64,000 nt of DNA from assembly GCA_008363385.1 (NCBI GenBank), contig RHKY01000018.1, positions 1 to 64,000 on the forward strand, read 5' to 3'. The DNA is from Acidobacteriota bacterium. Lineage in GTDB: Bacteria; Acidobacteriota; Thermoanaerobaculia; UBA5066. Position 1 is the stretch's first letter. The number at the start of each line of letters is the position of its first letter. Positions 1-7,953 of the stretch are shown here, in pieces. The translations under genes were made by a program, and so were the position numbers. Below the pieces are notes generated by a model that had not been told where the DNA came from, ran no database searches, and was given only the letters and a program-made list of their open reading frames with translations.

Positions 1-558
1 GCGGCGCGCGTGGGCCGCCGCGTCGGGGCGGCCCGTCGCCTCGTAGGCCCGGGCCAGGAGGGCCCAGGACTCCGCGTCGAGCTGCTCCGGGCGGAGGCTC
101 GTCAGGTCGTAGACGACCTCGGCCACCCGCCCGTCGGCCAGCTTCTCCGACGCGATCCTCTTGGTCTCCGTCAGGTCGGCAGGCGTCAGCCGCGGCGCCG
201 GGGCGCTCGACCTCTTCACCTCGTCCACGATCTTGAGGAAGTCGGGGGAGAAGAACTCGGGCACGATCTCGATCTCGCGATCGGCCTCCAGCGCCCGGCG
301 CAGAGCTTCCCGCGAGGCGCGAGGGTTCTTGTCGTTGTAGTGCGACCAGGCGGCCTGCAGCTCCATCCGCCCGCGGCGCGGCGCCTCCGCGGCGGCGGTC
401 GCTGCGTCCTGGAACTTCAACGCCGCGTCTCGGAACCGACCCGCCTTGAACGCGGAGCGCGCCTCGCGCTCGAGGCTCTCCGAGGCCCCCTGGGCCCCGG
501 CGACGAAGGGGAGGGCGAGGAGGACCGCGACGAGGAGGCCGGCCGGTCGGCGCGTCAT
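1..558 (-). CDS. Exported TPR-like protein, partial (C-terminus off the window)
   Basis: The reading frame starts at ATG 558 and runs off the left edge, giving 186 codons. It opens with a signal peptide: MTRRPAG followed by LLVAVLLALPFVAGAQG, with likely cleavage after AGA. The mature part is alpha-helical with alanine-rich helices (EREARSAFKAGRFRDAALKF; WALLARAYEATGRPDAAAHA) spaced like tetratricopeptide units. This suggests a periplasmic scaffold, but no catalytic motif is visible. A TAGAAT hexamer lies 9 nt before the ATG. The PEGA Ser/Thr kinase lies just upstream in the same direction, and the two may act together; that is inference. The function is unknown. Confidence 0.7.
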   Translation of the reverse strand, partial: MTRRPAGLLVAVLLALPFVAGAQGASESLEREARSAFKAGRFRDAALKFQDAATAAAEAPRRGRMELQAAWSHYNDKNPRASREALRRALEADREIEIVPEFFSPDFLKIVDEVKRSSAPAPRLTPADLTETKRIASEKLADGRVAEVVYDLTSLRPEQLDAESWALLARAYEATGRPDAAAHARR

Positions 559-567
559 GGTGGCCCG

Positions 568-573
568 ATTCTA
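568..573 (-). promoter_or_regulatory. -10-like hexamer of the exported TPR-like gene
   Basis: TAGAAT on the minus strand is separated by 9 nt from the ATG at 558. Transcription normally begins 6-8 nt past a -10 box, so the message would be leaderless or nearly so. No clear -35 element is visible. Confidence 0.4.
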
Positions 574-590
574 GCGGGCCGCCGTCGCGG

Positions 591-2369
591 TCAGTTCCGC
601 TTCACGAGGGTGACGTCGACGGACTCGCGGTCGTCCTCTGGGACGACGACCTCGCGGCGCGCCGCCTCGAACCCGTCGCGACGGACCTCGAGGACGTGCT
701 TTCCGGCGGCGACGGTCTTCTTCAGGGGTGCCTTCCCGATCGGCTCGCCGTCCAGCAGGACCTCGGCCCCCGCCGCCTCGGCGTTGACCGACACGACGAG
801 CTGGCCGCGCGACGGGAACTCGGCCGTCACCTCGACCGACTTCCCCTCCGGCACGTCGAACTTCCGCGTGATCGACATGAAGCCGGGGACCGTGAAGACC
901 GCCTTGTGGGGCCCCGCGGGGAGGCTGGCGATCATGCGGCCCGCCGGAGCGACGCCGCCGACGGAGCGGCCGTCGATGCTCAGCTGCGCGTAGATGTTCG
1001 GCCGGAAGAAGGCCGAGCCCGCTGCCGGCGCCCGGGTGGCCGTCGGGACGGGGGCCGCGGTCGGCGTCGGCTCGGCAGCCTGCGGGGTGGGCGCGGGCGG
1101 CTGGGCCTCCGGGGTGGGGGCGGCTCCGGGACCCGGCCCGACCGGGATCTCGAGCGGGGCGGGCGTGGCGGCCACGTACGGGGTGGGGACCGGCGCGTCA
1201 GGCTGCCGGTCGGCGCGCTTCGGTGCGAGGACGAGGTAGTAGACCGCGACGCCACCGGCGACGAGGACCGCCAGCGCGCCGAGGAAGATCCGGAGCGCGC
1301 CGCTCCCCTCGTCGGCGACGGGCGGCGAGATCGGCGCCGAGGCGCCTCCCGCCTGCGGTCGGCCGATCGGCACGTCGGCGACGGAGCCCGTCGTGGCCGG
1401 GACCGGGGCCCGGTCCAGGCGAGCCTGCGCGGTCTCGGTCCGGGGAAGCCCGCCGCTCGGCGTCGCGACGAGCGGGGAGGGCGGGAGCGGGGCGGGCGGG
1501 ATGGGGGTCGCCTCGGGCCCGGAGAGGGTGCTCGTGTAGGGCTGCAGACGCCGGTCCGAGATCTCCTGGAGGACCGCGAAGAGCCGGTCCCTCAGCTGCA
1601 GGCAGGTCGCGGGGCGCCCTTCGCGGTCCTTCTGCAGGCACTCCATGACGAGCCCGTCCAGGCTGGCCGGGATCCCCGGGTCGAGCTCGGAGGGGTGCGG
1701 CGGCATCTCGTTCAGGATCTTGTAGAGGACCGTCGAGATGTGCTCGCCGGTGAAGGGCTTCTGGAGGGTCAGGAGCTCGTAGGCGAGGACCCCGAGCGAG
1801 AAGATGTCCGTCCGCTGGTCGACCCCCTCGCCCTTGATCTGCTCGGGCGCCAGGTAGGAGGCCGTGCCGAGCGTGATCCCCGTCTGCGTGAGCGTCGACT
1901 CGGAGACCAGGGACTTGGCGATGCCGAAGTCCATGATCTTGACCGTCCCGTCCTCCAGGATCCGGATGTTCGACGGCTTGATGTCGCGGTGGACGATCCC
2001 GGCGGTGTGCGCGTAGCCGAGGCCGTCGGCGACGTCGGAGAGGACGCGGACCTTCTCGGCGACGGGGATCGCGTCCCGCCGCTTGATCTTCTTGTCCAGG
2101 TCCTCGCCGGTGAGGAGCTCCTGGATGATGTACGGCACGCCGTCGTCGGTGACGCCGAAGTCGTAGATCGTCGTGATGTTCCGGTGGTGGAGGTTCCCCG
2201 CGTACTCGGCCTCGCGGAAGAAGCGCTTGCGGATCTCCTCCTCGGAGCTCTGGCAGGTCTTGATCGCGACGGCCCGCTTGATGAAGGGGTCCCGCCCCCG
2301 GAAGACGGAGCCGAACCCGCCAACCCCTATCTTCTCGATAATCTGGTACTTACCGACCTGCGTGAGCAT
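591..2369 (-). CDS. Membrane Ser/Thr protein kinase with C-terminal PEGA domains
   Basis: Hanks-type kinase, 592 aa. The cytosolic kinase domain (about 8-270) has the glycine loop GVGGFG (15-20), ATP-binding lysine in AIK (37), catalytic HRD (128-130) with KPSN, DFG (147-149) and APEQ (174-177). A Pro-rich linker precedes one transmembrane helix (about 359-382). A second Pro/Ala/Thr-rich stretch then leads to two PEGA-like beta domains (about 460-592), expected outside the membrane. I chose the ATG at 2369; an in-frame GTG at 2390 would add only seven residues. Its substrate is unknown. It is divergent from the lipoprotein gene at 2416, and the two share a short promoter region. Confidence 0.93.
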   Translation of the reverse strand: MLTQVGKYQIIEKIGVGGFGSVFRGRDPFIKRAVAIKTCQSSEEEIRKRFFREAEYAGNLHHRNITTIYDFGVTDDGVPYIIQELLTGEDLDKKIKRRDAIPVAEKVRVLSDVADGLGYAHTAGIVHRDIKPSNIRILEDGTVKIMDFGIAKSLVSESTLTQTGITLGTASYLAPEQIKGEGVDQRTDIFSLGVLAYELLTLQKPFTGEHISTVLYKILNEMPPHPSELDPGIPASLDGLVMECLQKDREGRPATCLQLRDRLFAVLQEISDRRLQPYTSTLSGPEATPIPPAPLPPSPLVATPSGGLPRTETAQARLDRAPVPATTGSVADVPIGRPQAGGASAPISPPVADEGSGALRIFLGALAVLVAGGVAVYYLVLAPKRADRQPDAPVPTPYVAATPAPLEIPVGPGPGAAPTPEAQPPAPTPQAAEPTPTAAPVPTATRAPAAGSAFFRPNIYAQLSIDGRSVGGVAPAGRMIASLPAGPHKAVFTVPGFMSITRKFDVPEGKSVEVTAEFPSRGQLVVSVNAEAAGAEVLLDGEPIGKAPLKKTVAAGKHVLEVRRDGFEAARREVVVPEDDRESVDVTLVKRN

Positions 2370-2400
2370 GCCGCCCCGAGAGGTTACCACGCTGCTCGAC

Positions 2401-2406
2401 TATGAT
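2401..2406 (+). promoter_or_regulatory. -10-like hexamer of the lipoprotein gene
   Basis: TATGAT lies 9 nt before the GTG start at 2416. This is a strong -10 match, and its position predicts a leaderless or 1-3 nt leader transcript. It lies in the 46-bp gap between divergent genes. Confidence 0.45.
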
Positions 2407-2415
2407 TGCCGCCCC

Positions 2416-3084
2416 GTGCGCCGCTCGCCCGCGTCTCCAGCGTTCCTCGTCGCGGCCGCGCTCGGGCTGTCGGCTTGCGGCGGGGCAGGAGGGGACGACC
2501 TCCCGTCCGGCCGTCCGGTCCCGACGCAGGCTGCCGACGCGCCGCGGGCCTCGTACCGCCCGCCGGCCGACCGTATCCTCGCGCCGGAGCAGGTCCGCCT
2601 CTACGTCGCGGTCCTGGAGCGGGCCGCGTCGACGCCCGGCCCGGAGGCCGGCGGACCGCCGCCGGCCGAGGAGGCCCCCGACGCCGTGGCGGCACGGGAG
2701 GCGGGCGCGAACGTCGAGGAGTACTTCTGGATCCGCGAGCGCGTCCTGGAGGCCGAGGCGGCGGTCGCCACCGAGCGCCTGAACGCCGACGTCGCGACGA
2801 TGCTGGAGAGGACGCTCGCCGACGTGAAGGCCCGGCGCGAGGCGGCCGTCGACGACGGCTCGCGGGCCCTCCTGGACGAGCAGGCGGCGCAGTTCCGGGC
2901 CGAGCTGGAGCGCGTGAGGCGCGAGGCCCGCGTCCCCGAGCCGCCCCACGTCCGGCGCAACGCCGAGCTCCTCGCACCGCACCGGGCGCGGATCGGCGAG
3001 CTGCAGGCGGAGCTGGACCGCCGCCTGGCGCCGCTGCGGCCCGCGGCCGCCCCCCCCGGCGCGCGACCCGCGGCCACGCCGTGA
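2416..3084 (+). CDS. Hypothetical lipoprotein
   Basis: A GTG start gives 222 aa. The N-terminus is a lipoprotein signal: RRSPASP, then AFLVAAALGLSA with the lipobox LSAC and the lipidated Cys at 21, followed by GGAGG. The mature protein is mostly helical and charged, with heptad-like runs (MLERTLADVKARREAAVDDG; FRAELERVRREARV; IGELQAELDRRLAPL) suggesting coiled coil, and ends in a Pro/Ala tail. I recognise no family. Its stop overlaps the start of the next gene (GTGA), so it is probably co-translated with the serine hydrolase. A periplasmic anchor or accessory role is plausible but unproven. Confidence 0.75.
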   Translation: MRRSPASPAFLVAAALGLSACGGAGGDDLPSGRPVPTQAADAPRASYRPPADRILAPEQVRLYVAVLERAASTPGPEAGGPPPAEEAPDAVAAREAGANVEEYFWIRERVLEAEAAVATERLNADVATMLERTLADVKARREAAVDDGSRALLDEQAAQFRAELERVRREARVPEPPHVRRNAELLAPHRARIGELQAELDRRLAPLRPAAAPPGARPAATP

Positions 3085-4175
3085 CCCCGTCCGCCTCGCT
3101 CGCGGCCTTCCTCGCCGAGGGGGTCGAGGCGGGGCTCTTCGCCGGCGCCGCCGCCGCCGTGGCGGGGCCGGACGGGATCCTCGCAGAGGCGTACTCCGGC
3201 TCGGCCCGCGTCGAGCCGGCCGGGGACGCTGCGCCTTCGGGTCCGGGGACGCTCTGGGACCTGGCCTCGCTGACGAAGCCGCTGGCCGGGACGACCCTCG
3301 TGCTCGGCCTGGCCGACGCGGGGGCGCTGGCTCTCTCCGACGAGATCGGACGGTTCGGCGACGCCTGGCGCCGCTCGCGCTTCGAGGGCGTCACCCTCCG
3401 CCGGCTCCTGGAGCACGAAGCGGGGCTCGTCGGCTGGTACCCGTGCTACGCGCGCGGGGAGGGGCGCGCGGCCTACCGCCGGACTCTCGCCGACCTCGAC
3501 CCGGAGGCGCCCCCGGGGCAGAGGAGCCTCTACTCGTGCCCCGGCTACCTCCTCCTCTCGGAGGCGGTGGAGACCGCGGCAGGTGGCGACCTCTCCTCGC
3601 AGTTCGACCGGCGGGTGGCCGCTCCCCTCGGCCTCGTGGGCGACCTGACCTTCGCTCCCGAAGCGTCGCGATGCGCGGGGGGGGAGCGGGACGACGCCAG
3701 CGAGCGTGAGCTGGTCTCCCGGATGGGCCTGTCCTGGTCAGGGTTCCGGACGGGGGTCGTCACCGGGCAGGCCAACGACGGGAACGCGTTCCGGCGCGCC
3801 CGGGGGGTGTCGCTGAACGCCGGTCTGTTCGGGACGGCCCGCGCGGTCGCCGAGGTGGGCCGGGCCCTCCTCGTGGGCGATCCCCGCCTCCTCCGCGATG
3901 CGACCGTCGAGGAGGTCCTGAAGCCCGCCGGCCGAGCGGCGGGGCGGCCCTACCGGCTCGGCTGGCAGGCCGCCACCGCCGAGGGAAGCGGCGGGCCGGC
4001 CCTCTCCTCCGCGAGCTTCGGGCACACGGGCTTCACCGGGACCTCGCTCTTCGTCGACCCGGTGGCCGGCCGCGTCCTGGTCCTCCTCTCGAACCGGCTC
4101 CACCCCGACGCCCGCCCCGCCGACCTGAAGCCGTTCCGGCGCCGTTTTCACGAGGCCGGGCTGGCCCTCTCGTGA
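3081..4175 (+). CDS. Serine hydrolase of the beta-lactamase/penicillin-binding-like family
   Basis: 364 aa from a GTG that overlaps the previous stop by 4 nt. The catalytic Ser-x-x-Lys motif is SLTK (63-66) in LWDLASLTKPLAGTTLV. A Tyr motif occurs at YSCPGYLLLSE, where family members usually have YSNxGY; the third box is GHTGFTGTS near the C-terminus. This is the class C beta-lactamase/esterase EstB/DD-peptidase-like fold (Pfam Beta-lactamase). No signal peptide is visible, so it may be cytosolic or use another route. Substrate cannot be told from sequence; an esterase or peptidase acting on D-amino acids or esters is as likely as a beta-lactamase. Confidence 0.85.
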   Translation: MTPSASLAAFLAEGVEAGLFAGAAAAVAGPDGILAEAYSGSARVEPAGDAAPSGPGTLWDLASLTKPLAGTTLVLGLADAGALALSDEIGRFGDAWRRSRFEGVTLRRLLEHEAGLVGWYPCYARGEGRAAYRRTLADLDPEAPPGQRSLYSCPGYLLLSEAVETAAGGDLSSQFDRRVAAPLGLVGDLTFAPEASRCAGGERDDASERELVSRMGLSWSGFRTGVVTGQANDGNAFRRARGVSLNAGLFGTARAVAEVGRALLVGDPRLLRDATVEEVLKPAGRAAGRPYRLGWQAATAEGSGGPALSSASFGHTGFTGTSLFVDPVAGRVLVLLSNRLHPDARPADLKPFRRRFHEAGLALS

Positions 4176-4182
4176 CGGACGG

Positions 4183-4188
4183 TAGACT
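4183..4188 (+). promoter_or_regulatory. -10-like hexamer before the DinB-family gene
   Basis: TAGACT is followed by a 45-nt leader containing a small hairpin (CCCTCG/CGAGGG) and an AGGAGG ribosome-binding site before ATG 4234. Unlike several other genes here, this one has a conventional leader. Confidence 0.35.
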
Positions 4189-4233
4189 CCGGCCCTCGCC
4201 CGAGGGCGGGACCCCGAGAGAGCAGGAGGCCCC

Positions 4234-4737
4234 ATGAGGCTGATCGACCCGATCCTGATGGAGTTCGACCGCGAGTGCGCCACGACCCGCAAGATGCTGG
4301 AGAGGATCCCCGACGAGAAGCTTGAGTTCCGGCCGCACGCCAAGTCGATGACCCTCGGACACCTGGCGACCCACCTCGCCACGATCCCGGCCTGGATCGC
4401 GGCGTCCGTGCTCGACGAGGGGTTCGACCTGGCCGCACCGATGGACCGGCCGGAGGCGCCGGAGCGGGCCGCGGAGGTCGTGGCGGCGTTCGACGCGTCC
4501 GTGAAGGGGGCCAAGGAAGCGCTCGCGAAGCTGGACGACGCCCTGGCGATGGGGACCTGGACCCTCCGGAAGGGCGACCTCACACTGATGTCGGTCCCGC
4601 GGATCGCGTTCGTCAGGAGCATCCTCCTCAGCCACTCGATCCACCACCGCGGCCAGCTCTCGGTCTACCTCCGGCTCCTGGACGTCCCGCTCCCGATGGT
4701 CTACGGCCCGAGCGCCGACGAGAACCCGTTCGCCTGA
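4234..4737 (+). CDS. DinB-family (putative metal-dependent) protein
   Basis: 167 aa from ATG, with a consensus AGGAGG 5 nt upstream. This is a small four-helix protein of the DinB/YfiT superfamily. The metal-binding histidine pattern is visible as LGHLATHLATIP (around residue 50) and HSIHHRGQLSVYLR (around 135), the usual first and last His ligands. Family members include thiol S-transferases and uncharacterised stress proteins; the substrate here is not known. It lies 10 nt before the enoyl-CoA hydratase gene and is probably co-transcribed with it. Confidence 0.88.
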   Translation: MRLIDPILMEFDRECATTRKMLERIPDEKLEFRPHAKSMTLGHLATHLATIPAWIAASVLDEGFDLAAPMDRPEAPERAAEVVAAFDASVKGAKEALAKLDDALAMGTWTLRKGDLTLMSVPRIAFVRSILLSHSIHHRGQLSVYLRLLDVPLPMVYGPSADENPFA

Positions 4738-4747
4738 GGAGGGACCC

Positions 4748-5524
4748 GTGCCCGTCGTCCTGACCGAGCTCGCCGACCGTGTCCTGACCGTCACCGTCAA
4801 CCGGCCCGAGAAGCTGAACGCCCTGAACGCCGAGGTCGTCGAGGAGCTGCGGCGAGCCTTTCACGAGGCCAAGACGAGCCCCGAGGTCGGCGCGGTCGTC
4901 CTGACGGGCGCCGGCGAGAAGGCCTTCGTCGCGGGAGCGGACATCTCCGGGTTCCCGACGCTCTCCCCCGGCACCGCCCGCGACTTCGCGCGCCGCGGCC
5001 AGTCGGTCCTCGACCTCCTGGAGTCGATGGGCAAGCCGTCCGTCGCCGCGGTCAACGGCTTCGCCCTCGGCGGCGGCTGCGAGCTGGCGATGGCCTGCAC
5101 CCTCCGGGTGGCGTCGCGGAACGCCCGCTTCGGGCAGCCTGAGGTCAACCTCGGCCTGATCCCGGGCTACGCCGGGACCCAGCGCCTCGCACGGCTGGTC
5201 GGGAAGGGGAGGGCGCTCGAGCTGGTCCTCACCGGCGACCCGATCGGCGCCGAGGAGGCCTGGCGGATCGGCCTCGTCAACAGGGTCGTGGAGCCGGGCG
5301 AGGCGCTGGCCGCCTCCCGGGAGGTCGCGCGGAAGGTCCTCGGGAAGGCGCCGCTCGCCGTCCGGTACGCGATCGAGGCGGTGAACCACGGCCTGGAGAT
5401 GCCGTTCGACCAGGCCGAGCAGCTGGAGGCGACGCTCTTCGGCCTCTGCGCGGCGACGGACGACATGCGGGAGGGCGTGGCCGCGTTCCTCGAGAAACGC
5501 CCGGCCAGGTTCGAAGGGAAGTAG
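4748..5524 (+). CDS. Enoyl-CoA hydratase/isomerase family protein
   Basis: 258 aa, full length for the crotonase family; the AGGAGG of its leader overlaps the end of the preceding gene. It hydrates trans-2-enoyl-CoA to 3-hydroxyacyl-CoA. The oxyanion-hole segments are EKAFVAGADISGF (about 57-69) and ALGGGCELAMACT. Both catalytic glutamates appear present, in GGGCELA and in GQPEVNLGLIPGYAGT. The best guess is a short-chain enoyl-CoA hydratase (Crt/EchA-like) of fatty-acid or butyryl-CoA metabolism. It converges on hmgA with only 11 nt between the stop codons, so there is no room for a separate terminator. Confidence 0.92.
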   Translation: MPVVLTELADRVLTVTVNRPEKLNALNAEVVEELRRAFHEAKTSPEVGAVVLTGAGEKAFVAGADISGFPTLSPGTARDFARRGQSVLDLLESMGKPSVAAVNGFALGGGCELAMACTLRVASRNARFGQPEVNLGLIPGYAGTQRLARLVGKGRALELVLTGDPIGAEEAWRIGLVNRVVEPGEALAASREVARKVLGKAPLAVRYAIEAVNHGLEMPFDQAEQLEATLFGLCAATDDMREGVAAFLEKRPARFEGK

Positions 5525-5535
5525 CCCCGGCCCCG

Positions 5536-6681
5536 CTAGCCCTTCCAGCTGTCGTGGTAGTCGGGCACCTCGAGGGCGAGGGACTGGCGGGTGGCGTGGA
5601 GGGGGAGGAAGGTGTCGAGCATGACGGCCAGCTCGTCGGTCGATTTCGTCCCGATCGAGGCCTCGTAGGCGCCGGGATGCGGCCCGTGGGGGATCCCGGC
5701 CGGGTGAAGTGACACGGCCCTGGGTCCCACGCCGCGGCGGCTCGTGAAGTTGCCGCGGACGTAGTAGAGGATCTCGTCGCAGTCGACGGAGGCGTGCGGG
5801 TAGGGGCAGGGGATCGCCTCGGGGTGCGTGTCGGTGACGCGGGGGACGAACGAGCAGACGATCAGGCCGCGGCCGGCGAACGTCATGTGGACGGTCGGCG
5901 GGAGGTGGACGAGGCCGGTCCTCGGCTGGAAGGCGAGGATCGGGAAGGCGAACGGCCAGACGGTCCCGTCCCAGCCGACGACGCCGAACGGGCTCCCGGC
6001 GGGGACCCGGCGGACGAAGGCGTCCCCCTTCTTCACGAGGACGGAGGCGGGGCCGGGGCGGGGTCCGCGGAAGACGGGGCGCCGGAAGTCCCGGTGCGTG
6101 TACGGGGCGTCCATCCTCAGCTGCCCGACCGGGTTGCGGAACTGGGTCGGGACGTGGAAGCCGCCGCGCAGCTCGAAGAGGATCCCCTCGAGCGGCACCT
6201 CGACGACGAGCCGGTGGACGACGCCGCGCGGGACGAGGAGGTAGTCGCCCTCGCCCGCCGCCACGTCGCCGAAGGTCGTCTCGAGCGTCGCGCGGCCGGA
6301 GAAGACGTAGAAGAGGTCGTCGCCGTCGCCGTTGGCGAACGCCTCGTCGGGCGCTCCCGCGGGGAGGCGGAAGAGCGAGACGACGACGTCGTCGTTGAAG
6401 AGGACGGGGGTGAAGCCCTCGGGCGCGCGCTCGCCGGCGAAGAGGCGCCTGAGGAGCGGGGCCGACGGCGCCGGGACCGGGACCCTCCGGTCGAGCGGCC
6501 CCGGCTCGGCGGGCCCGATCTCGCGGTCGACGGTCGGGTGGTCCTCGTAGTAGAGGATCGAGAACTCCCCGTCGAACCCGCGGCGCGTCAGGCACTCCTC
6601 GTACCTGAGGCGCCCGTCGGGGCCCCGGAAGACGACGTGGGGCTTTGCGGGGAGCTCTCCCGCGGCCATCCGGTCGATCAC
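5536..6681 (-). CDS. hmgA: Homogentisate 1,2-dioxygenase
   Basis: Non-haem Fe(II) ring-cleaving enzyme converting homogentisate to maleylacetoacetate in tyrosine/phenylalanine degradation. It is 381 aa, shorter than the roughly 430-445 aa of Pseudomonas or human enzymes. Family sequences include VPRGVVHRLVVE, VHMTFAGRGLIVCSFVPR, and the C-terminal metal region GIPHGPHPGAYEAS and GTKSTDELAVMLDTF. The GTG at 6681 is preferred because GAGGAG lies 7 nt upstream; an ATG at 6669 has no ribosome-binding site. It starts 10 nt after hppD, whose product is its substrate, so the pair forms a catabolic operon. The last two pathway enzymes are not in the window. Confidence 0.93.
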   Translation of the reverse strand: MIDRMAAGELPAKPHVVFRGPDGRLRYEECLTRRGFDGEFSILYYEDHPTVDREIGPAEPGPLDRRVPVPAPSAPLLRRLFAGERAPEGFTPVLFNDDVVVSLFRLPAGAPDEAFANGDGDDLFYVFSGRATLETTFGDVAAGEGDYLLVPRGVVHRLVVEVPLEGILFELRGGFHVPTQFRNPVGQLRMDAPYTHRDFRRPVFRGPRPGPASVLVKKGDAFVRRVPAGSPFGVVGWDGTVWPFAFPILAFQPRTGLVHLPPTVHMTFAGRGLIVCSFVPRVTDTHPEAIPCPYPHASVDCDEILYYVRGNFTSRRGVGPRAVSLHPAGIPHGPHPGAYEASIGTKSTDELAVMLDTFLPLHATRQSLALEVPDYHDSWKG

Positions 6682-6691
6682 GGCGCGCTCC

Positions 6692-7855
6692 TCAGCCGAC
6701 GACCTCGAGGGACTCCGAGTCGGGCCGCTGCTGCTCCTCGATCGACTCGAACAGGGCCCGGAAGTTCCCGTACCCGAACCCCTTGTCCCCCTCGCGCTGG
6801 ATCAGCTCGTAGAAGAACGGCCCCGCGCTCTCGTCGCCGTACATCGACATGGCGTCCTTCATGAAGATCTGCAGCATGTACTTGTCGTCGGCCCCGTCGA
6901 CGAGGACGTGGTTGCGGCGCAGGTCCTCCATCGGCTCCTTGACGTTCGTCACGCGGACGTCCGCGAGGCGCTTCGGCAGCCGGTCGTAGTAGGCGGGCGG
7001 GGCGGGGAGGAACGCGATGCCGCGCCCGCGCAGGCTCTCTACGGCCGGGAGGATCTCCTTGACGATGAAGGCGACGTGCTGGACGCCGGCGCCGTGGTGG
7101 TCCTCGCAGAAGCGGTTGATCTGGCTGTCGCGGAAGAAGGGCCGCATCGGCTCGTTCGTGGCGAACTTGATGCCGCTCTCGCGGTCCGCCATCACGATCG
7201 ACCGGAGCCCAGAGCCGGTCAGGCGCTTCCCGCCGTCGACCTCCGTCGTGTGGAACTCGACGTCCCAGTAGTGGGTGAAGCCGAGGACGTCGCGGTACCA
7301 GTTGACGACGGGGAGCATCGTGTAGGCGTTCGACGTGACGTGGTCGATCGTGGAGAAGCCGTGGGGGTTCTCCTTCGGCCTCCCGTCTCCGACGGTCTCG
7401 AAGTCCGGCGCGAATCGAGGGTAGTCGCCCTCGCGCTGGATGAAGCGGAACGTGACGTCGTCCAGCGGCGTCGCGATGCTGAACGTGCGGAACTTCCCGG
7501 AGGGGGCCTCGTCCTCCTGGATCCCCGAGAGGAAGGTGGCGCCGCGCGCCTCGAGGAAGGCCCAGGAGGCTTCCACGTCCCGGACGCGGAAGGCGAGGGA
7601 GGAGATCCCGTCGGGGTGGATCCTCAGGTAGCGGGCCGCCCGCGAGTCCCCGCGCGCGGGCGTCGAGACGAGGACCCGGACCTGCCCGGCGCCGAAGACG
7701 CTGGCCCGCTCGCCGCCCCTCTCCACCTTGGCGTCGCTGGCCCGGGCGACCTCGGTGAAGCCGAGCGCGTCCGTGTAGAAGCGGCGGCTGCGCTCCAGGT
7801 CCTTTACGATGAAGTGGAACGAGTCGTATCCGATCAGCCCCAGCGACGTGCTCAT
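6692..7855 (-). CDS. hppD: 4-hydroxyphenylpyruvate dioxygenase
   Basis: 387 aa, typical length. It decarboxylates and hydroxylates 4-hydroxyphenylpyruvate to homogentisate using Fe(II) and O2. Two vicinal-oxygen-chelate halves are visible. The Fe ligands of the C-terminal half are His in TIDHVTSNAY, His in GAGVQHVAFIV and Glu in FFYELIQREG. The C-terminal GFGYGNFRALFESIE is characteristic. Translation begins at ATG 7855, only 8 nt after a TAAACT hexamer, so the mRNA is probably leaderless. It is followed by hmgA in the same operon. Confidence 0.96.
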   Translation of the reverse strand: MSTSLGLIGYDSFHFIVKDLERSRRFYTDALGFTEVARASDAKVERGGERASVFGAGQVRVLVSTPARGDSRAARYLRIHPDGISSLAFRVRDVEASWAFLEARGATFLSGIQEDEAPSGKFRTFSIATPLDDVTFRFIQREGDYPRFAPDFETVGDGRPKENPHGFSTIDHVTSNAYTMLPVVNWYRDVLGFTHYWDVEFHTTEVDGGKRLTGSGLRSIVMADRESGIKFATNEPMRPFFRDSQINRFCEDHHGAGVQHVAFIVKEILPAVESLRGRGIAFLPAPPAYYDRLPKRLADVRVTNVKEPMEDLRRNHVLVDGADDKYMLQIFMKDAMSMYGDESAGPFFYELIQREGDKGFGYGNFRALFESIEEQQRPDSESLEVVG

Positions 7856-7863
7856 GCGGGCGG

Positions 7864-7869
7864 AGTTTA
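7864..7869 (-). promoter_or_regulatory. -10-like hexamer of hppD-hmgA
   Basis: TAAACT on the minus strand sits 8 nt before the hppD ATG. No ribosome-binding site fits in the gap, consistent with a leaderless transcript. Confidence 0.4.
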
Positions 7870-7941
7870 GGGCAGGCGTCGCCCGGCGCGCGACGCGCCG
7901 GCGTTTACGCGCTCCGCCCGACGTCCGCAGCGCCCTCTCCG

Positions 7942-7947
7942 TAGAAT
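7942..7947 (+). promoter_or_regulatory. -10-like hexamer of xerD
   Basis: TAGAAT lies 6 nt before the GTG start of xerD, so the predicted transcription start falls on the start codon itself. Confidence 0.4.
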
Positions 7948-7953
7948 CAGGCG

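Noticed and set aside
10-2405. Long open frames on the plus strand opposite the TPR-like gene and the Ser/Thr kinase
   Set aside because: They are Arg/Gly/Asp-rich antisense products of high-GC codon bias, with no family motif, and overlap well-supported genes.
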